Origin: Oscillospiraceae bacterium
Lineage (GTDB): Bacteria > Bacillota > Clostridia > Oscillospirales > Acutalibacteraceae
DNA length: 64,000 nt
Direction: 5' to 3'
NCBI GenBank assembly: GCA_910574995.1
Contig: CAJTCS010000001.1
Span: 124,001-188,000, forward strand
Shown here: one piece after another, positions 1 through 8,370 of the stretch
Layout of the letters: every line of letters begins with the position of its first letter
Numbering within the stretch: the first letter of the stretch is position 1
The notes under the pieces: model-generated
Database searches by the model: none
Seen by the model: only the letters and a program-made list of their open reading frames with translations
What the model was told of the DNA's origin: nothing
Program-made: the position numbers and the translations under genes

Positions 1-2
1 TG

Positions 3-425
3 CAAATGATAGAACGCCCACTTATGACGCCTGACGAGTTGAAGTCTATGCCCAAGGGTCAATTTATCGTGATGAAAACCGGGTTCTATCCCATGAAAGT
101 CAGGCTCAAGTTGTACTTCGATTGGGGCATCCAGTTCGATGAGCAATACGCCGTCTCAGAGAACGGCAACCGCAAAGTGGCCTACGCAGAGAAGAACGAA
201 CTGCTCCAAGCCATCATCCTAAAGTACCACCCTGACTGGCTGAAGGAGGATGATACTCCGCCAGAGGAACCTCCTGCCAGTGGGCCGGAGCAGGGTGCGC
301 CTTCACAGAAACAGCACAAGCGCTCCTCGCAGAAGAAAAGGCCGGACAGCGGCAAGGGTAAGCCTTTCAAGACGGTGGCTCCCCACAACAGGGGGCCAGA
401 GGTAGTGCAGGATGGGCCGGTTTGA
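3..425 (+). CDS. VirD4/TraG-type coupling protein, C-terminal end (partial)
   Basis: The reading frame is open to the left edge, so this is only the 3' end of a larger gene. The motif MTPDELKSMPKGQFIVMKTG followed by a Lys/Pro/Gln-rich tail is what I recognise from the C-terminus of VirD4-like coupling ATPases of Tn1549-type conjugative elements, which deliver the relaxase-DNA complex to the type IV channel at the membrane. The ATPase core lies outside the window. It overlaps the next gene by 14 bases, the usual tight packing of conjugation modules. The family call rests on the tail alone. Confidence 0.72.
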   Translation, partial: QMIERPLMTPDELKSMPKGQFIVMKTGFYPMKVRLKLYFDWGIQFDEQYAVSENGNRKVAYAEKNELLQAIILKYHPDWLKEDDTPPEEPPASGPEQGAPSQKQHKRSSQKKRPDSGKGKPFKTVAPHNRGPEVVQDGPV

Positions 426-672
426 CTTCCTCTACAAGATGGACTTGCAGCACAGGGCCGTGACGGTTTATATTTATCTGGCAGACCGGGCAAATCGGGA
501 TGGCGAGTGCTGGCCTGCCATTCCCACCATCGCTAGGGAGCTAAAGCTGTCGCAGTCCACTGTCCGCAGGGCCTTGCGGGATTTGCGAAAAGTGGAATTG
601 CTGGAAACCGAGCAGCGCTACCGCACCAAGGGCGGCAAGAGCAGCTTGCTTTTTCGCCTCAAGAATATGTGA
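412..672 (+). CDS. Small helix-turn-helix protein of conjugative element
   Basis: An 86-residue protein with a winged-HTH core: CWPAIPTIARELKLSQSTVR is the helix-turn-helix, followed by RRALRDLRKVELLE as the wing entry. It resembles the DnaD/replication-initiator-type HTH (HTH_36) proteins often found directly after virD4 in Tn1549-like elements. It starts inside the virD4 tail, which suggests translational coupling. The likely role is DNA binding in element regulation or replication; the target is unknown. Confidence 0.7.
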   Translation: MGRFDFLYKMDLQHRAVTVYIYLADRANRDGECWPAIPTIARELKLSQSTVRRALRDLRKVELLETEQRYRTKGGKSSLLFRLKNM

Positions 673-679
673 AAGGAAA

Positions 680-724
680 GCACCTGCCGCCAGGGAGCCT
701 TTGCGCTCTCTCGGTGGCAGGTGC
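680..724 (+). terminator. Long stem-loop after the HTH gene
   Basis: A 12-base arm at 680-691 pairs with 713-724 (one G-U), and inner bases 692-698 also pair with 705-711, giving a nearly continuous hairpin just after the stop codon. There is no T-run, so it may be a factor-dependent terminator or RNA stabiliser. It marks the end of the conjugation genes before the cargo block. Confidence 0.4.
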
Positions 725-799
725 CTCCTGTCATCATGGCGGGTGTAGGAAACTGCCCATGTTAGGAGGAAATACAACAGAGAAAAAACTATAGGTTTT

Positions 800-857
800 A
801 AGCATATTGTCCTATAGAAACAAAGTATTTGATTCCAAGAATTTTCACTGTTATAAT
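800..857 (+). promoter_or_regulatory. Promoter P1 with shared LysR-type box
   Basis: The -35 TTGATT (829-834) and -10 TATAAT (852-857) are 17 bases apart. The 35 bases 800-834 match, by hand count, 29 of 35 in the promoter ahead of 8454 (8369-8403). A third copy lies on the minus strand at 6458-6492. The conserved parts are GCATA-TGT-TATAG and CAAAGTATTTG, the latter running into the -35. This placement suits a regulator that contacts RNA polymerase, most likely the LysR protein encoded at 7422-8306. Confidence 0.7.
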
Positions 858-889
858 GAGGAAAACAGAGGAATGAAAGGACAGATACC

Positions 890-1609
890 ATGACCAGGCC
901 CTACACAACCTGCTATCTGAATATCAGTATGGAAGGCCACCTAGACGGTGACTTTGGCCGTCTGCCGGAGGCTGCGCCAGCTTCAGCGTTTTTCCGCCAG
1001 CACTGGCTTGATATGCACCCGGACGCCACCATTTATGGCGCGGTGACAATGGCTATGTTTACCGCTGGACGGGTAAATGAATTGCCAAAAGCAAAGAACA
1101 CTTACCCAAGGGAAGATTACGCCGCTCCCTGTGAAACTGGCCGCTATTATGTTGCCATCAGCCCGGACGGCGGCATTGCCTACGATTCTTCCACCATTGA
1201 CGTAAGGAACCGTGGGGTGCAGGGCATCATTCATGTCCTAACGGAGAATATTTCCGATGACTACCTGGAATACCTGCGTGAGCACGGCATTTCCTACATT
1301 TTCTGCGGGAAAGAGAAATTTGACCCTGTTATGATGATGGAGAAACTGTGCAGTCAGTTTGGTATTAAAAAGGCCATCATTTCAGGCGGGGCTTACGCCG
1401 ACTGGACTTTGCTCTCCCATGGCCTTATTGATGAAATCAAGGTCATGCTGGTGCCTGTGGTGGACGGCGATCCCAACTCCCACACCCTCTTTAAGCGCAT
1501 GGAAGGTGAAGAATCCCACCCGGTGGCGTTATCCCTGGTCAGTGCTGAACAGGTAGAGGGCGACGGCTTAATGCTGACCTACAAGCCCAAAAACATAAGA
1601 GAAAATTAG
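890..1609 (+). CDS. RibD C-terminal domain / dihydrofolate-reductase-like oxidoreductase
   Basis: A 239-residue protein with the RibD_C fold: an N-terminal strand YLNISMEGHLDG, IYGAVTMAMF for substrate/nucleotide binding, and the C-terminal signature IISGGAYADWTLLSHGLIDE followed by MLVPVVDGD. RibD_C proteins are NADPH-dependent reductases. Stand-alone copies like this lack the deaminase domain and are usually not riboflavin enzymes, so the substrate is unknown. It is the first gene after promoter P1, 18 bases before the racemase-like gene. Confidence 0.75.
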   Translation: MTRPYTTCYLNISMEGHLDGDFGRLPEAAPASAFFRQHWLDMHPDATIYGAVTMAMFTAGRVNELPKAKNTYPREDYAAPCETGRYYVAISPDGGIAYDSSTIDVRNRGVQGIIHVLTENISDDYLEYLREHGISYIFCGKEKFDPVMMMEKLCSQFGIKKAIISGGAYADWTLLSHGLIDEIKVMLVPVVDGDPNSHTLFKRMEGEESHPVALSLVSAEQVEGDGLMLTYKPKNIREN

Positions 1610-1627
1610 CAAAGGAGATGTACGATT

Positions 1628-2281
1628 ATGAAGATTGGAATCGTTCAAACAGCACCCAACAACTGCGCGGCTCTGGACAAGGTTGCAAAGAAGTACCCCG
1701 GCCTGGAGATTGTCCATTATGTGGACGGCTGCGTGTGGGAACATTTCGAGGCGGCGGAGAACACGGTCAACGAGAAGATACATGAAATTCTGGCGGCTGA
1801 TTTTAACAAGCTGATCGAGGCAGGCTGCAAAAGCATCGGCCTTTTGTGCAATCAAATCAAAGGCGGCATGGAGAAAGTGCAAGAGAAAGTAGCGCTGCCC
1901 ATTGCGGTCTATGATGATGTGCTGGCCCGGCGCGCTGTGGCGGTCACAGCAGACGGTGGGACAATCTGCGCAGCAGCCATGAACACTGCCGCACTCGGCC
2001 CCACAAAGCTGGCGGTGGAAGCCGCCGCTCAGCAGGCGGGCAAGCACATAGAGGTGGAAATCGTCTGCGTGGATGCCGCCAAAAACTGCCTGGCAGAAAC
2101 CGGCAGCACAGACCTTGCCGACCAATATTTCGAGCGCTGGCTCCGGGCCAATCAGCAAAAATATAGCGCTTTCGTGCTGCCCCAGGTGCCGCTGACCCGG
2201 CTTAAGCCCCGCCTGCGGGACATGGGCACGCCGGTATTTGACAGCATGGAGCCGTTTGTGGACGAATTGGCGAAAGTGTAA
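1628..2281 (+). CDS. Asp/Glu/hydantoin racemase-family protein
   Basis: A 217-residue protein with an AAAGGAG ribosome site at 1611. The fold is that of the Asp/Glu racemase superfamily: KIGIVQTAPNN at the N-terminus and SIGLLCNQ around residue 70, with Cys74 as the first catalytic Cys candidate. The second catalytic Cys expected in the C-terminal half is absent; the equivalent stretch reads AFVLPQVPLTRL. It may be a non-racemising relative (isomerase or decarboxylase-like). It is the second gene of the P1 operon. Confidence 0.6.
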   Translation: MKIGIVQTAPNNCAALDKVAKKYPGLEIVHYVDGCVWEHFEAAENTVNEKIHEILAADFNKLIEAGCKSIGLLCNQIKGGMEKVQEKVALPIAVYDDVLARRAVAVTADGGTICAAAMNTAALGPTKLAVEAAAQQAGKHIEVEIVCVDAAKNCLAETGSTDLADQYFERWLRANQQKYSAFVLPQVPLTRLKPRLRDMGTPVFDSMEPFVDELAKV

Positions 2282-2301
2282 ATCTTTTTTGGAGGGGTAT
2301 C

Positions 2302-3483
2302 ATGTTCTCGAAAATGTTCTCCCGGCGCTTGTGGAACCGGGATTTTATTTTGGTGCTGCTGGTCTGCTCCATTGCGTCCTACACCAACAGCATCTTTATC
2401 TCCCTACTGCCAGTCTATGTGCTGGATTTGGGCGGCACCAACACCCTTACCGGCATGATGATGACCGGCCTGACGGTGCTGGGCATGGCTACCCGTGTAG
2501 TGGTCGCGCCGCTTATTGACAAAATAGGCCGCAAAAAGCTGCTGGTCATCGGCAGCGGGCTTTACGCCCTGAACGCCCTGGCCTTCTGCTTCACCAAAGA
2601 CTTGAACGTCCTCTTTGCCCTGCGGGTGCTGCACGGCTTCACCCAGGGTACCTTCTTCCCCGTGCCGCCGACCATGGTGGCCGACATCTCCCCGGAAGAT
2701 TTGTTGGTGGACGCCATGGGATTCTTCGGCATCAGCAGTTCGTTGGTGTTCGCGGTGACGCCTACCATCGGCCTTGCTATCTACAATAACCTGGGGCCGG
2801 AAGCCATGTTCTGGTCGGCGGTGATAATGGGCGCTATTGCTTTCGCGCTATCCTTGCCCATCAAGGAGCATTACCAACGGCCCGCCCAGCCAGAGAAAGG
2901 CGAACACAAGCAAAAAACGGGCCTGCGTTTAGATAAAGTGTTCCTGACTCTGGTACTGCTGCCGTCCATGATCAGCCTGTTTATCTACGTGGGCAACGCC
3001 GCTGTCATGAGCTTCCTCACCCCCTGTGGTCTGGAACGGGGCATCCAGCAAATCAGCCTCTACTTTCTGGTGAATAACTTGGCGGTCATTGTCTCCCGCC
3101 TGACCGTTGGCCGGGTAATCACTTATGTGCCCAAGCGCACCTGTATTTTGTTCGGCATCCTTCTCTGCGGCATCGGCACCGGGCTGATTGCAGTGGCGTA
3201 CAACCTTGCGCTAATGATGCTTTCCGCCGTGCTGGTGGGCGTGGGCATCACGGCGGTGACCCAGCTTTTGCAGGTGGAAGTCATGGTGGCCGTGCCCAGC
3301 CAACGGCGCGGGCTTGCCAGCACCGCCTTCATGCTCATGGGTGACATCGGCAACGGCGCGGGCGCGGCAATCTGGGGCGCGGTGTCCGCTGGGTCGGGCT
3401 ATGTGCTGACCTATGCGCTGGCGGGGGTGTCCACTTTGATGGGATGTTTGTTCCATGGGGTCTATTGGAAGAAACGAAAATAG
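2302..3483 (+). CDS. MFS transporter
   Basis: A 393-residue hydrophobic protein consistent with 12 membrane segments, with the major-facilitator motif A variant PLIDKIGRKKLL after the second segment. The start has an excellent GGAGGGG site at 2291. It is third in the P1 operon and ends in a strong terminator. The neighbouring reductase and racemase-like genes suggest it moves their substrate or product, but the solute cannot be read from the sequence. Confidence 0.85.
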   Translation: MFSKMFSRRLWNRDFILVLLVCSIASYTNSIFISLLPVYVLDLGGTNTLTGMMMTGLTVLGMATRVVVAPLIDKIGRKKLLVIGSGLYALNALAFCFTKDLNVLFALRVLHGFTQGTFFPVPPTMVADISPEDLLVDAMGFFGISSSLVFAVTPTIGLAIYNNLGPEAMFWSAVIMGAIAFALSLPIKEHYQRPAQPEKGEHKQKTGLRLDKVFLTLVLLPSMISLFIYVGNAAVMSFLTPCGLERGIQQISLYFLVNNLAVIVSRLTVGRVITYVPKRTCILFGILLCGIGTGLIAVAYNLALMMLSAVLVGVGITAVTQLLQVEVMVAVPSQRRGLASTAFMLMGDIGNGAGAAIWGAVSAGSGYVLTYALAGVSTLMGCLFHGVYWKKRK

Positions 3484-3496
3484 TGCAAAGAAGAAA

Positions 3497-3535
3497 GGCC
3501 GGTGAGAGTTACTTCCCACCGGCCCTTTTATGTTT
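3497..3535. terminator. Bidirectional intrinsic terminator between convergent operons
   Basis: An eight-base arm GGCCGGTG (3497-3504) pairs with CACCGGCC (3517-3524), followed by a T-rich tract on the plus strand and, read the other way, by TTTCTTCTTT. It sits between the convergent MFS gene and the aldo/keto reductase operon. Confidence 0.8.
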
Positions 3536-3538
3536 TGA

Positions 3539-4660
3539 TTACCTGTCAAAATGCGCCGAAACCTCTTTCAATTTCTCAATAATAGGCAAATGCTGGGGAC
3601 ACATCTCCTGGCACTGGCCGCACTCGATGCAGTCCTTTGCCGCGCCGAAGTTTTTGGTCAGGTTGGCATAGTTCGTAAAGTTCACCGTCCAGCCCTTCTC
3701 CTCCAGATGCTCCCGCATATCCTCGTTGTAGAGGGAGAAGTACTGCGGAATAGCAATCTTCTGGGGGCAGCCCTCTGTGCAGTAGGAGCACCCGGTGCAG
3801 GGCACGGCAATCTGGCTGTTGATGATGTCGGCGGCCTTCATCACCATGGCCTTTTCCTCCTCAGTGAGGGGCTTGAAGTCCTCCATAAAGCTGAGATTGT
3901 CCGCCATCTGTTCGAGGGTACTCATGCCGGAAAGCACCATCTTCACCTCCGGCAGGCTGGCTGCAAAACGGATGGCCCAGCTTGCGGGAGAAGCAGTTGC
4001 ATCGTGGGCCTTGAACAGTCCCGCAACCTCTGCGGGCACCTTTGCCAGAGTGCCGCCCTTGACCGGCTCCATGACCGTCACCCACTTGCCGTGCTTGACG
4101 GCAACCTCGTAGCACCTGCGGGACTGAATCCACTCACTTTCCCAGTCAAGGTAGTTGATTTGAAGCTGGACGAACTCGATGAAAGGGTACTTGGTGAGGA
4201 TTTCATCCAGCAGCTCGGCGGTGGCGTGGAAGGAGATGCCCGGCGTTTTCACCAGGCCCTTCTCCTTCTTATCCTTCAGCCAGTTAAAACAGTCAAACTG
4301 CTCATATTTCGGGTAGCTGCCGGACTCGATGCCGTGGAGCATATAGTAGTCGAAATAGTCCACGCCGGTCTTTTTTAGCTGCTCGTTAAAGACGGCATCC
4401 CGATCCTCTAAGCTGTTGAAAAAGCCGTTATGCAGCTTGCTTGCCAGGGTAAATTTGTCCCTGGGGTAGCGGCTGGTGAGGACTTCTTTGACGGTAGGCT
4501 CGCTCTGGAAGCCGCAATACATCCAGGCGGTGTCAAAGTAAGTAAAGCCTTTCTCGATGAACAAGTCCACCATCTTCTTGACCTGCTCCACGTCGATGGT
4601 CCCGGCGTTTGCCGGGTCGGTGGTGGGCAGGCGCATCAGGCCAAAACCAAAATTTTTCAT
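3539..4660 (-). CDS. Aldo/keto reductase with C-terminal ferredoxin domain (1)
   Basis: A 373-residue protein. The TIM-barrel AKR part carries the full tetrad: Asp and Tyr in YFDTAWMY, Lys in LASKLHNG, His in MLHGIES. The last 100 residues hold two 4Fe-4S motifs, CTGCSYCTEGCP and CIECGQCQEMCP. These ferredoxin-tailed AKRs are common in anaerobes and probably take electrons from ferredoxin or flavin partners. It is the last gene of the minus-strand operon that starts at the Fe-S flavoprotein (5829-6350), 61 bases after the second AKR. Confidence 0.88.
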   Translation of the reverse strand: MKNFGFGLMRLPTTDPANAGTIDVEQVKKMVDLFIEKGFTYFDTAWMYCGFQSEPTVKEVLTSRYPRDKFTLASKLHNGFFNSLEDRDAVFNEQLKKTGVDYFDYYMLHGIESGSYPKYEQFDCFNWLKDKKEKGLVKTPGISFHATAELLDEILTKYPFIEFVQLQINYLDWESEWIQSRRCYEVAVKHGKWVTVMEPVKGGTLAKVPAEVAGLFKAHDATASPASWAIRFAASLPEVKMVLSGMSTLEQMADNLSFMEDFKPLTEEEKAMVMKAADIINSQIAVPCTGCSYCTEGCPQKIAIPQYFSLYNEDMREHLEEKGWTVNFTNYANLTKNFGAAKDCIECGQCQEMCPQHLPIIEKLKEVSAHFDR

Positions 4661-4721
4661 ACGCAGCGTCCTTTCCTGTTTTCTTAAATTATATAAGTTT
4701 GAGTGCGCTCCATGTCAAGCC

Positions 4722-5813
4722 CTATTTTCCAAAGTACCCGGCGATTTCCTCCATCCTCGCCTCCTGTTTCACATGAAAGGGGCAGCGGCTCTCGCAGTGA
4801 CCGCACTTCACGCAGTCGCTGGCGTGGAGGGGCAGCTTATCATAGTGGCCTTTTGCCATTTCGTCCCCGGCAAGGGCCAGGTCGTAATATTTGTTGATAA
4901 GCCCCACGTTCAAACCATGGGGGCAAGGCTGGCAGTGATTGCAGTAGACGCAGATGCCCTCGGCGCTCTGGGGAGTGAACTCGCCAATGACGGAGTAATC
5001 CCTCTCCCCAGGGGTGGACTCCACATAGCGCAGGGCAACCTGCAAGTCCTCCAAGCTGCGCACACCCGGCAGAACCGTCAGCACGGCAGGACGGTCAAGA
5101 GCGTACTGGATGCACTGGGTGTGAGTGAGCCTGCCAAAAAGGGAGGTTTTCTCGTCTAGCAGTTGCCCGCCCGCAAAGGGCTTCATTACAGAGATACCCA
5201 CGCCAGCTTTCTCGCAGTCTCGGTAGAGCTCTAGCCGTTCGGCAAGTTCGCCTTTTGCGTACTCGCCCTTCTGATAGTCATAGGCCGGGTTAATGCTGAA
5301 CATGAACAGGTCAACCAAGCCGGTTTCCAGCAGGCGGCGGGCGATGCCGGGCTCGTGGGAGGAAAAGCCCAGGTGCCGTATTTTCCCCTCAGTTTTCAGA
5401 GACTTCATGTACTCCCACACCCCGCCGGGGGCCAGGGCCTTGTCCAAGTCCTCATGGGTGTCGATGCAGTGCAGGTAGCCAAAGTCGGTGTAGTCCGTGC
5501 CGATGGTTTTGAAATTCCAGTCAATCTGCTCCTTGATTTTGTCCAAGTCCTGTGTCCAGCCGTACTTGCCATCACCATAAACCGCGCCAAAGTGCATCTG
5601 GGTCAGGACTTTATCTCGCCGCCCGACGAACGCCTTTGCAAAAGCATAAAACGGCGGCTGGTAGGACGGGGCCAGATCAAAGAAATTGATGCCATTGTCT
5701 ATGGCGGCGCTGACAATTTCTGCCCCTTTATCAACGTCCTCGGGCAGACTGCCGCCGCCCAGGCCGATGACACTGATTTGCTCATCCCCGTGGGGCAATT
5801 TTCTGTATTCCAC
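4722..5813 (-). CDS. Aldo/keto reductase with C-terminal ferredoxin domain (2)
   Basis: A 363-residue AKR-fold protein with C-terminal clusters CVYCNHCQPCP and CVKCGHCESRCP. The tetrad Asp/Tyr (NFFDLAPSY) and His (GYLHCIDT) are visible. The strand that normally carries the catalytic Lys reads KVLTQMHFGAV, so the Lys is absent. It may use a different mechanism or serve mainly as an electron-transfer protein. It lies 15 bases after the flavoprotein gene, inside one operon. Confidence 0.85.
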   Translation of the reverse strand: MEYRKLPHGDEQISVIGLGGGSLPEDVDKGAEIVSAAIDNGINFFDLAPSYQPPFYAFAKAFVGRRDKVLTQMHFGAVYGDGKYGWTQDLDKIKEQIDWNFKTIGTDYTDFGYLHCIDTHEDLDKALAPGGVWEYMKSLKTEGKIRHLGFSSHEPGIARRLLETGLVDLFMFSINPAYDYQKGEYAKGELAERLELYRDCEKAGVGISVMKPFAGGQLLDEKTSLFGRLTHTQCIQYALDRPAVLTVLPGVRSLEDLQVALRYVESTPGERDYSVIGEFTPQSAEGICVYCNHCQPCPHGLNVGLINKYYDLALAGDEMAKGHYDKLPLHASDCVKCGHCESRCPFHVKQEARMEEIAGYFGK

Positions 5814-5828
5814 GTGAAAACCTCCTGA

Positions 5829-6350
5829 TTATTTCAATTTTCGTCCAGCCTCGCGCAGCTTGGCCAAGGTTTCCTCAGACTTGTTTTCCTTGCCATAGGC
5901 GGTGAAGATGCCCATGTCCTCCAAGTACAGATAGTTGAGGAAGGACTGCTGGTACTCATAGAACGCGCCGCAGTACACATGGTTGCTGCCGGAGCTGAGG
6001 ATCAGCGCCGCCTTCTTGAGATTTTTCGGCTTATCCAGTGCGTAAATGCGGTTGATGGCACATTGCAACTGCCCGGTAAAGCTGTGGTAGTAGATGGGCG
6101 AGGCCAGCACGATCATCTCCGCCTCTTCCAGCAGGGGGTAGACCTCCTGCATATCGTCCTGCTGGACGCACTTGCCCTTCCCTTTCGTGTGGCAGTATTC
6201 GCAGGCCAGACAGCCGTTTATCTTCTTTTTGCACACGTCGATGATGGTGACTTCGTGGCCCGCCTCCCGCGCACCTTCGGCGTAGGCGGCGACCATAGCG
6301 GCTGTGTTTCCGTTTGGACGGGGGCTGCCGTTTAGAATCAGAATCTTCAT
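5829..6350 (-). CDS. Iron-sulfur flavoprotein / NADPH-dependent FMN reductase family
   Basis: A 173-residue flavodoxin-fold protein. LILNGSPRPNGNT is the FMN phosphate loop, and CLACEYC followed seven residues later by a fourth Cys matches the compact cluster motif of archaeal/clostridial Isf proteins (C-x2-C-x2-C-x4-7-C). It likely passes single electrons between ferredoxin-type and flavin carriers. It is the first gene of the operon feeding the two ferredoxin-tailed AKRs. The start has AGGAGGG seven bases upstream and follows promoter P3. Confidence 0.85.
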   Translation of the reverse strand: MKILILNGSPRPNGNTAAMVAAYAEGAREAGHEVTIIDVCKKKINGCLACEYCHTKGKGKCVQQDDMQEVYPLLEEAEMIVLASPIYYHSFTGQLQCAINRIYALDKPKNLKKAALILSSGSNHVYCGAFYEYQQSFLNYLYLEDMGIFTAYGKENKSEETLAKLREAGRKLK

Positions 6351-6390
6351 AAAAAATTCCCTCCTGAGGTGGTAAATAGTAAACGCACAT

Positions 6391-6411
6391 AAAGAGGCTT
6401 TCCGCCTCTTT
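6391..6411 (-). other. Leader hairpin of the flavoprotein-AKR operon
   Basis: AAAGAGGC (6391-6398) pairs perfectly with GCCTCTTT (6404-6411) around a 5-base loop, inside the untranslated leader between promoter P3 and the start codon at 6350. It could stabilise the mRNA or act as a weak attenuator; the U-run on the minus strand is only three bases. Confidence 0.4.
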
Positions 6412-6434
6412 TGAACGGCGTTAACTATGGAACC

Positions 6435-6492
6435 ATTCTACCACCCGGAAGGAAATAAATCAAATGCCTATATGCTATAGTGTAGTATACCA
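6435..6492 (-). promoter_or_regulatory. Promoter P3 with shared LysR-type box
   Basis: On the minus strand the -35 TTGATT (6463-6458) and -10 TAGAAT (6440-6435) are exactly 17 bases apart. The upstream 35-base box (6458-6492) matches the 8369 copy at 24 of 35 positions by hand count, with TATAGCAT and ATTTG intact. It drives the flavoprotein-AKR-AKR operon. Confidence 0.65.
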
Positions 6493-6514
6493 AAAAAGCA
6501 TATATTTGTTTTGC

Positions 6515-7432
6515 CTACAGAATGTTCTCTTTCACAAACTCCAGCGATAAATTGATAGCCCTATCTTCGTCCGCGCCGAAGAAGCCATGACCCGCGCCCT
6601 CTATCTCCACCAGCTCCGCAGAGGGGAACACCTCTACCGCCCGGCGGGAGTAGTCGATGGGCACCAACTGGTCGGCGGTACCATGGATGAGCATCGCCGG
6701 GCCGGGGTAATTCTTGATTACATCGTAGATGTCGAAGGACGTGGCGTCCTCGGCATAAATTTTGCCCAGCAGCAAGCCCATGATTTCCTCGGTCTCCGGC
6801 AGCTCACGGCCCTCCATGCGCTTTCGGGCGTCGTCCTGAAGGACGTAGGCCGGGAAGATCGCTACCAGCCCCCGCACCTTTTCCGGCTGGGTGCCCGCAA
6901 TGTAGGAGGCTACAAAGCCGCCCTGACTTTGTCCGGCTAAGAAGATATTATTGCTGTCGATTTTGGCAAGGGCGGCAAGGCCGTCCAGCACCACCTCCAT
7001 GTCCGCCGCCTCGGTGAGCACGGACATCTCCGTGGTCGCGCCGTCGCTTTGGATATCGTTGCCGCCGCCGATAAAGTCGAAAATGTAGGCGGCGATGCCG
7101 TTTTGGGCAAAGGCCTCTGCGTAAGGCTGGTTTTGGGCACTCAGTCCGCCAAAGCCGTGGGCTATGATGACGGTAGGGAATGGCCCGTCACCTGCTGGCA
7201 GGTACAGCTCGCCATAGATTTTCTTGCCCTCCCGCTCAAAGTTTAAGACTTCCATTGTACATTCTCCTTCCACATTATTGTTTTCCGGTGGTTTTGAGGT
7301 GGTTTCCAGTTGGTTTGTGCTTTGTATGATCGTCTGCCTGGGAGACGGGGTGGGCGCACTGGCGCTCCCACCAGCGGCGCAGGCGGCTAAACCCAGCATA
7401 AGCCCCGCGCACAAAAGCAGACTAACTTTCAT
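6515..7432 (-). CDS. Alpha/beta-hydrolase lipoprotein with an internal second start
   Basis: A 305-residue protein. It has a lipoprotein signal peptide with lipobox LAAC (Cys18), a short Ser/Thr/Pro linker, then an alpha/beta hydrolase. HGFGG is the oxyanion region, GQSQGG the nucleophile elbow, and HGTADQLVP and GAGHGF hold the Asp and His. It resembles the BAAT/DLH-like esterases; the substrate is unknown. It overlaps the LysR stop by 11 bases, so the two are co-translated. Inside the gene, Met60 (7253-7255) has a perfect AAGGAG (7264-7269), suggesting a second, cytoplasmic form without the signal peptide. Confidence 0.83.
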   Translation of the reverse strand: MKVSLLLCAGLMLGLAACAAGGSASAPTPSPRQTIIQSTNQLETTSKPPENNNVEGECTMEVLNFEREGKKIYGELYLPAGDGPFPTVIIAHGFGGLSAQNQPYAEAFAQNGIAAYIFDFIGGGNDIQSDGATTEMSVLTEAADMEVVLDGLAALAKIDSNNIFLAGQSQGGFVASYIAGTQPEKVRGLVAIFPAYVLQDDARKRMEGRELPETEEIMGLLLGKIYAEDATSFDIYDVIKNYPGPAMLIHGTADQLVPIDYSRRAVEVFPSAELVEIEGAGHGFFGADEDRAINLSLEFVKENIL

Positions 7433-8306
7433 CTTCCAGCTCCCGCAGCTTTATGAGGAACTTCTCCGCCGCCTTTGTAAACACCTGATATTTCTTCCAC
7501 AGCACAAACATGGGGATCTCATTTTGCAGGGAAAGGGGCCGGAAACAAAGATTACTGTCCGCGCCGGTGCCCACGATTTTATCAAAGGCCAGGGCATAGC
7601 CCACGCCCTCCTCTACCATCAGCGACCCGGAAAACAGCAGATTATAGCTGCCCACGATGTTCAGCTTTTCCTGCTTGCGCCCCAAAAGCTCAGGCAGAGC
7701 CGCATCGCACTGGGCCTGCCTGGAGACGATCAGGGGTTTGTCCCACAGCTCCTTCGGGTCGATGCTCTCCCTCTCTGCCAACGGGTCGTCTTTGCGCATG
7801 AGCACCCCGAAATGCTCCATACAAGGCACCGGGATATACTCGTATTTTGTCTTGTCGAAGTCCCCGAATACCACGCCAAAGTCGATGAGCCCGCCGTCCA
7901 ATTGCTCGATGACAGAGCACTTGTCCCCACTGACCACGTGGAAATGCACGCCTGGCCATTCTTCCCGTAGGGCCTGCACGGTCCGTACCAGCACCCGCAG
8001 GCCGTCGGTCTCTCCTGCCCCAACGGTGATGCTGCCGGACACCGGCTCTTCCGCTAAGGCGATTTCATCCTCGGCCTTCTTTACTAACTCCATAATCTCC
8101 TCGGCCCGCTTGCGCAAAATCATGCCCTCTTCTGTGAGAGTGATAGAGCGGCTGCCCCGGATGAAAAGCTGCTTGCCCAGCTCCGCTTCCATGTCACGAA
8201 TTTGCCGGGAGAGGGTGGGCTGGGAGAGGTTTAGGGACTCCGCCGCCCGCAGGATGTTCTGCTCCCGGGTGACGGCGAGAAAGTATTGTAAAACCCGCAA
8301 TTCCAT
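7422..8306 (-). CDS. LysR-family transcriptional regulator
   Basis: A 294-residue LysR-type protein: N-terminal winged HTH (VLQYFLAVTREQNILRAAES then LNLSQPTLSRQIRDME) and a two-lobed effector-binding domain starting near residue 90 (GSITVGAGE). It is divergent from the 76-aa/DUF3737 operon, and its own promoter (TTGACA-17-TATGCT) overlaps the shared box. The natural reading is autoregulation plus control of the P1, P2 and P3 promoters. It is co-transcribed with the hydrolase lipoprotein. The effector is not predictable. Confidence 0.9.
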   Translation of the reverse strand: MELRVLQYFLAVTREQNILRAAESLNLSQPTLSRQIRDMEAELGKQLFIRGSRSITLTEEGMILRKRAEEIMELVKKAEDEIALAEEPVSGSITVGAGETDGLRVLVRTVQALREEWPGVHFHVVSGDKCSVIEQLDGGLIDFGVVFGDFDKTKYEYIPVPCMEHFGVLMRKDDPLAERESIDPKELWDKPLIVSRQAQCDAALPELLGRKQEKLNIVGSYNLLFSGSLMVEEGVGYALAFDKIVGTGADSNLCFRPLSLQNEIPMFVLWKKYQVFTKAAEKFLIKLRELEDES

Positions 8307-8341
8307 TGTGGTTTCCTCCTTTTGTGCAGTCTTGTGCTTAT

Positions 8342-8370
8342 AGCATAGCAGAAAGTGGTATAGCTGTCAA
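8342..8370 (-). promoter_or_regulatory. Promoter of the LysR gene
   Basis: On the minus strand TTGACA (8370-8365) and TATGCT (8347-8342) are 17 bases apart. The -35 touches the divergent regulatory box at 8369, so a protein bound there would affect both directions. Confidence 0.65.
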
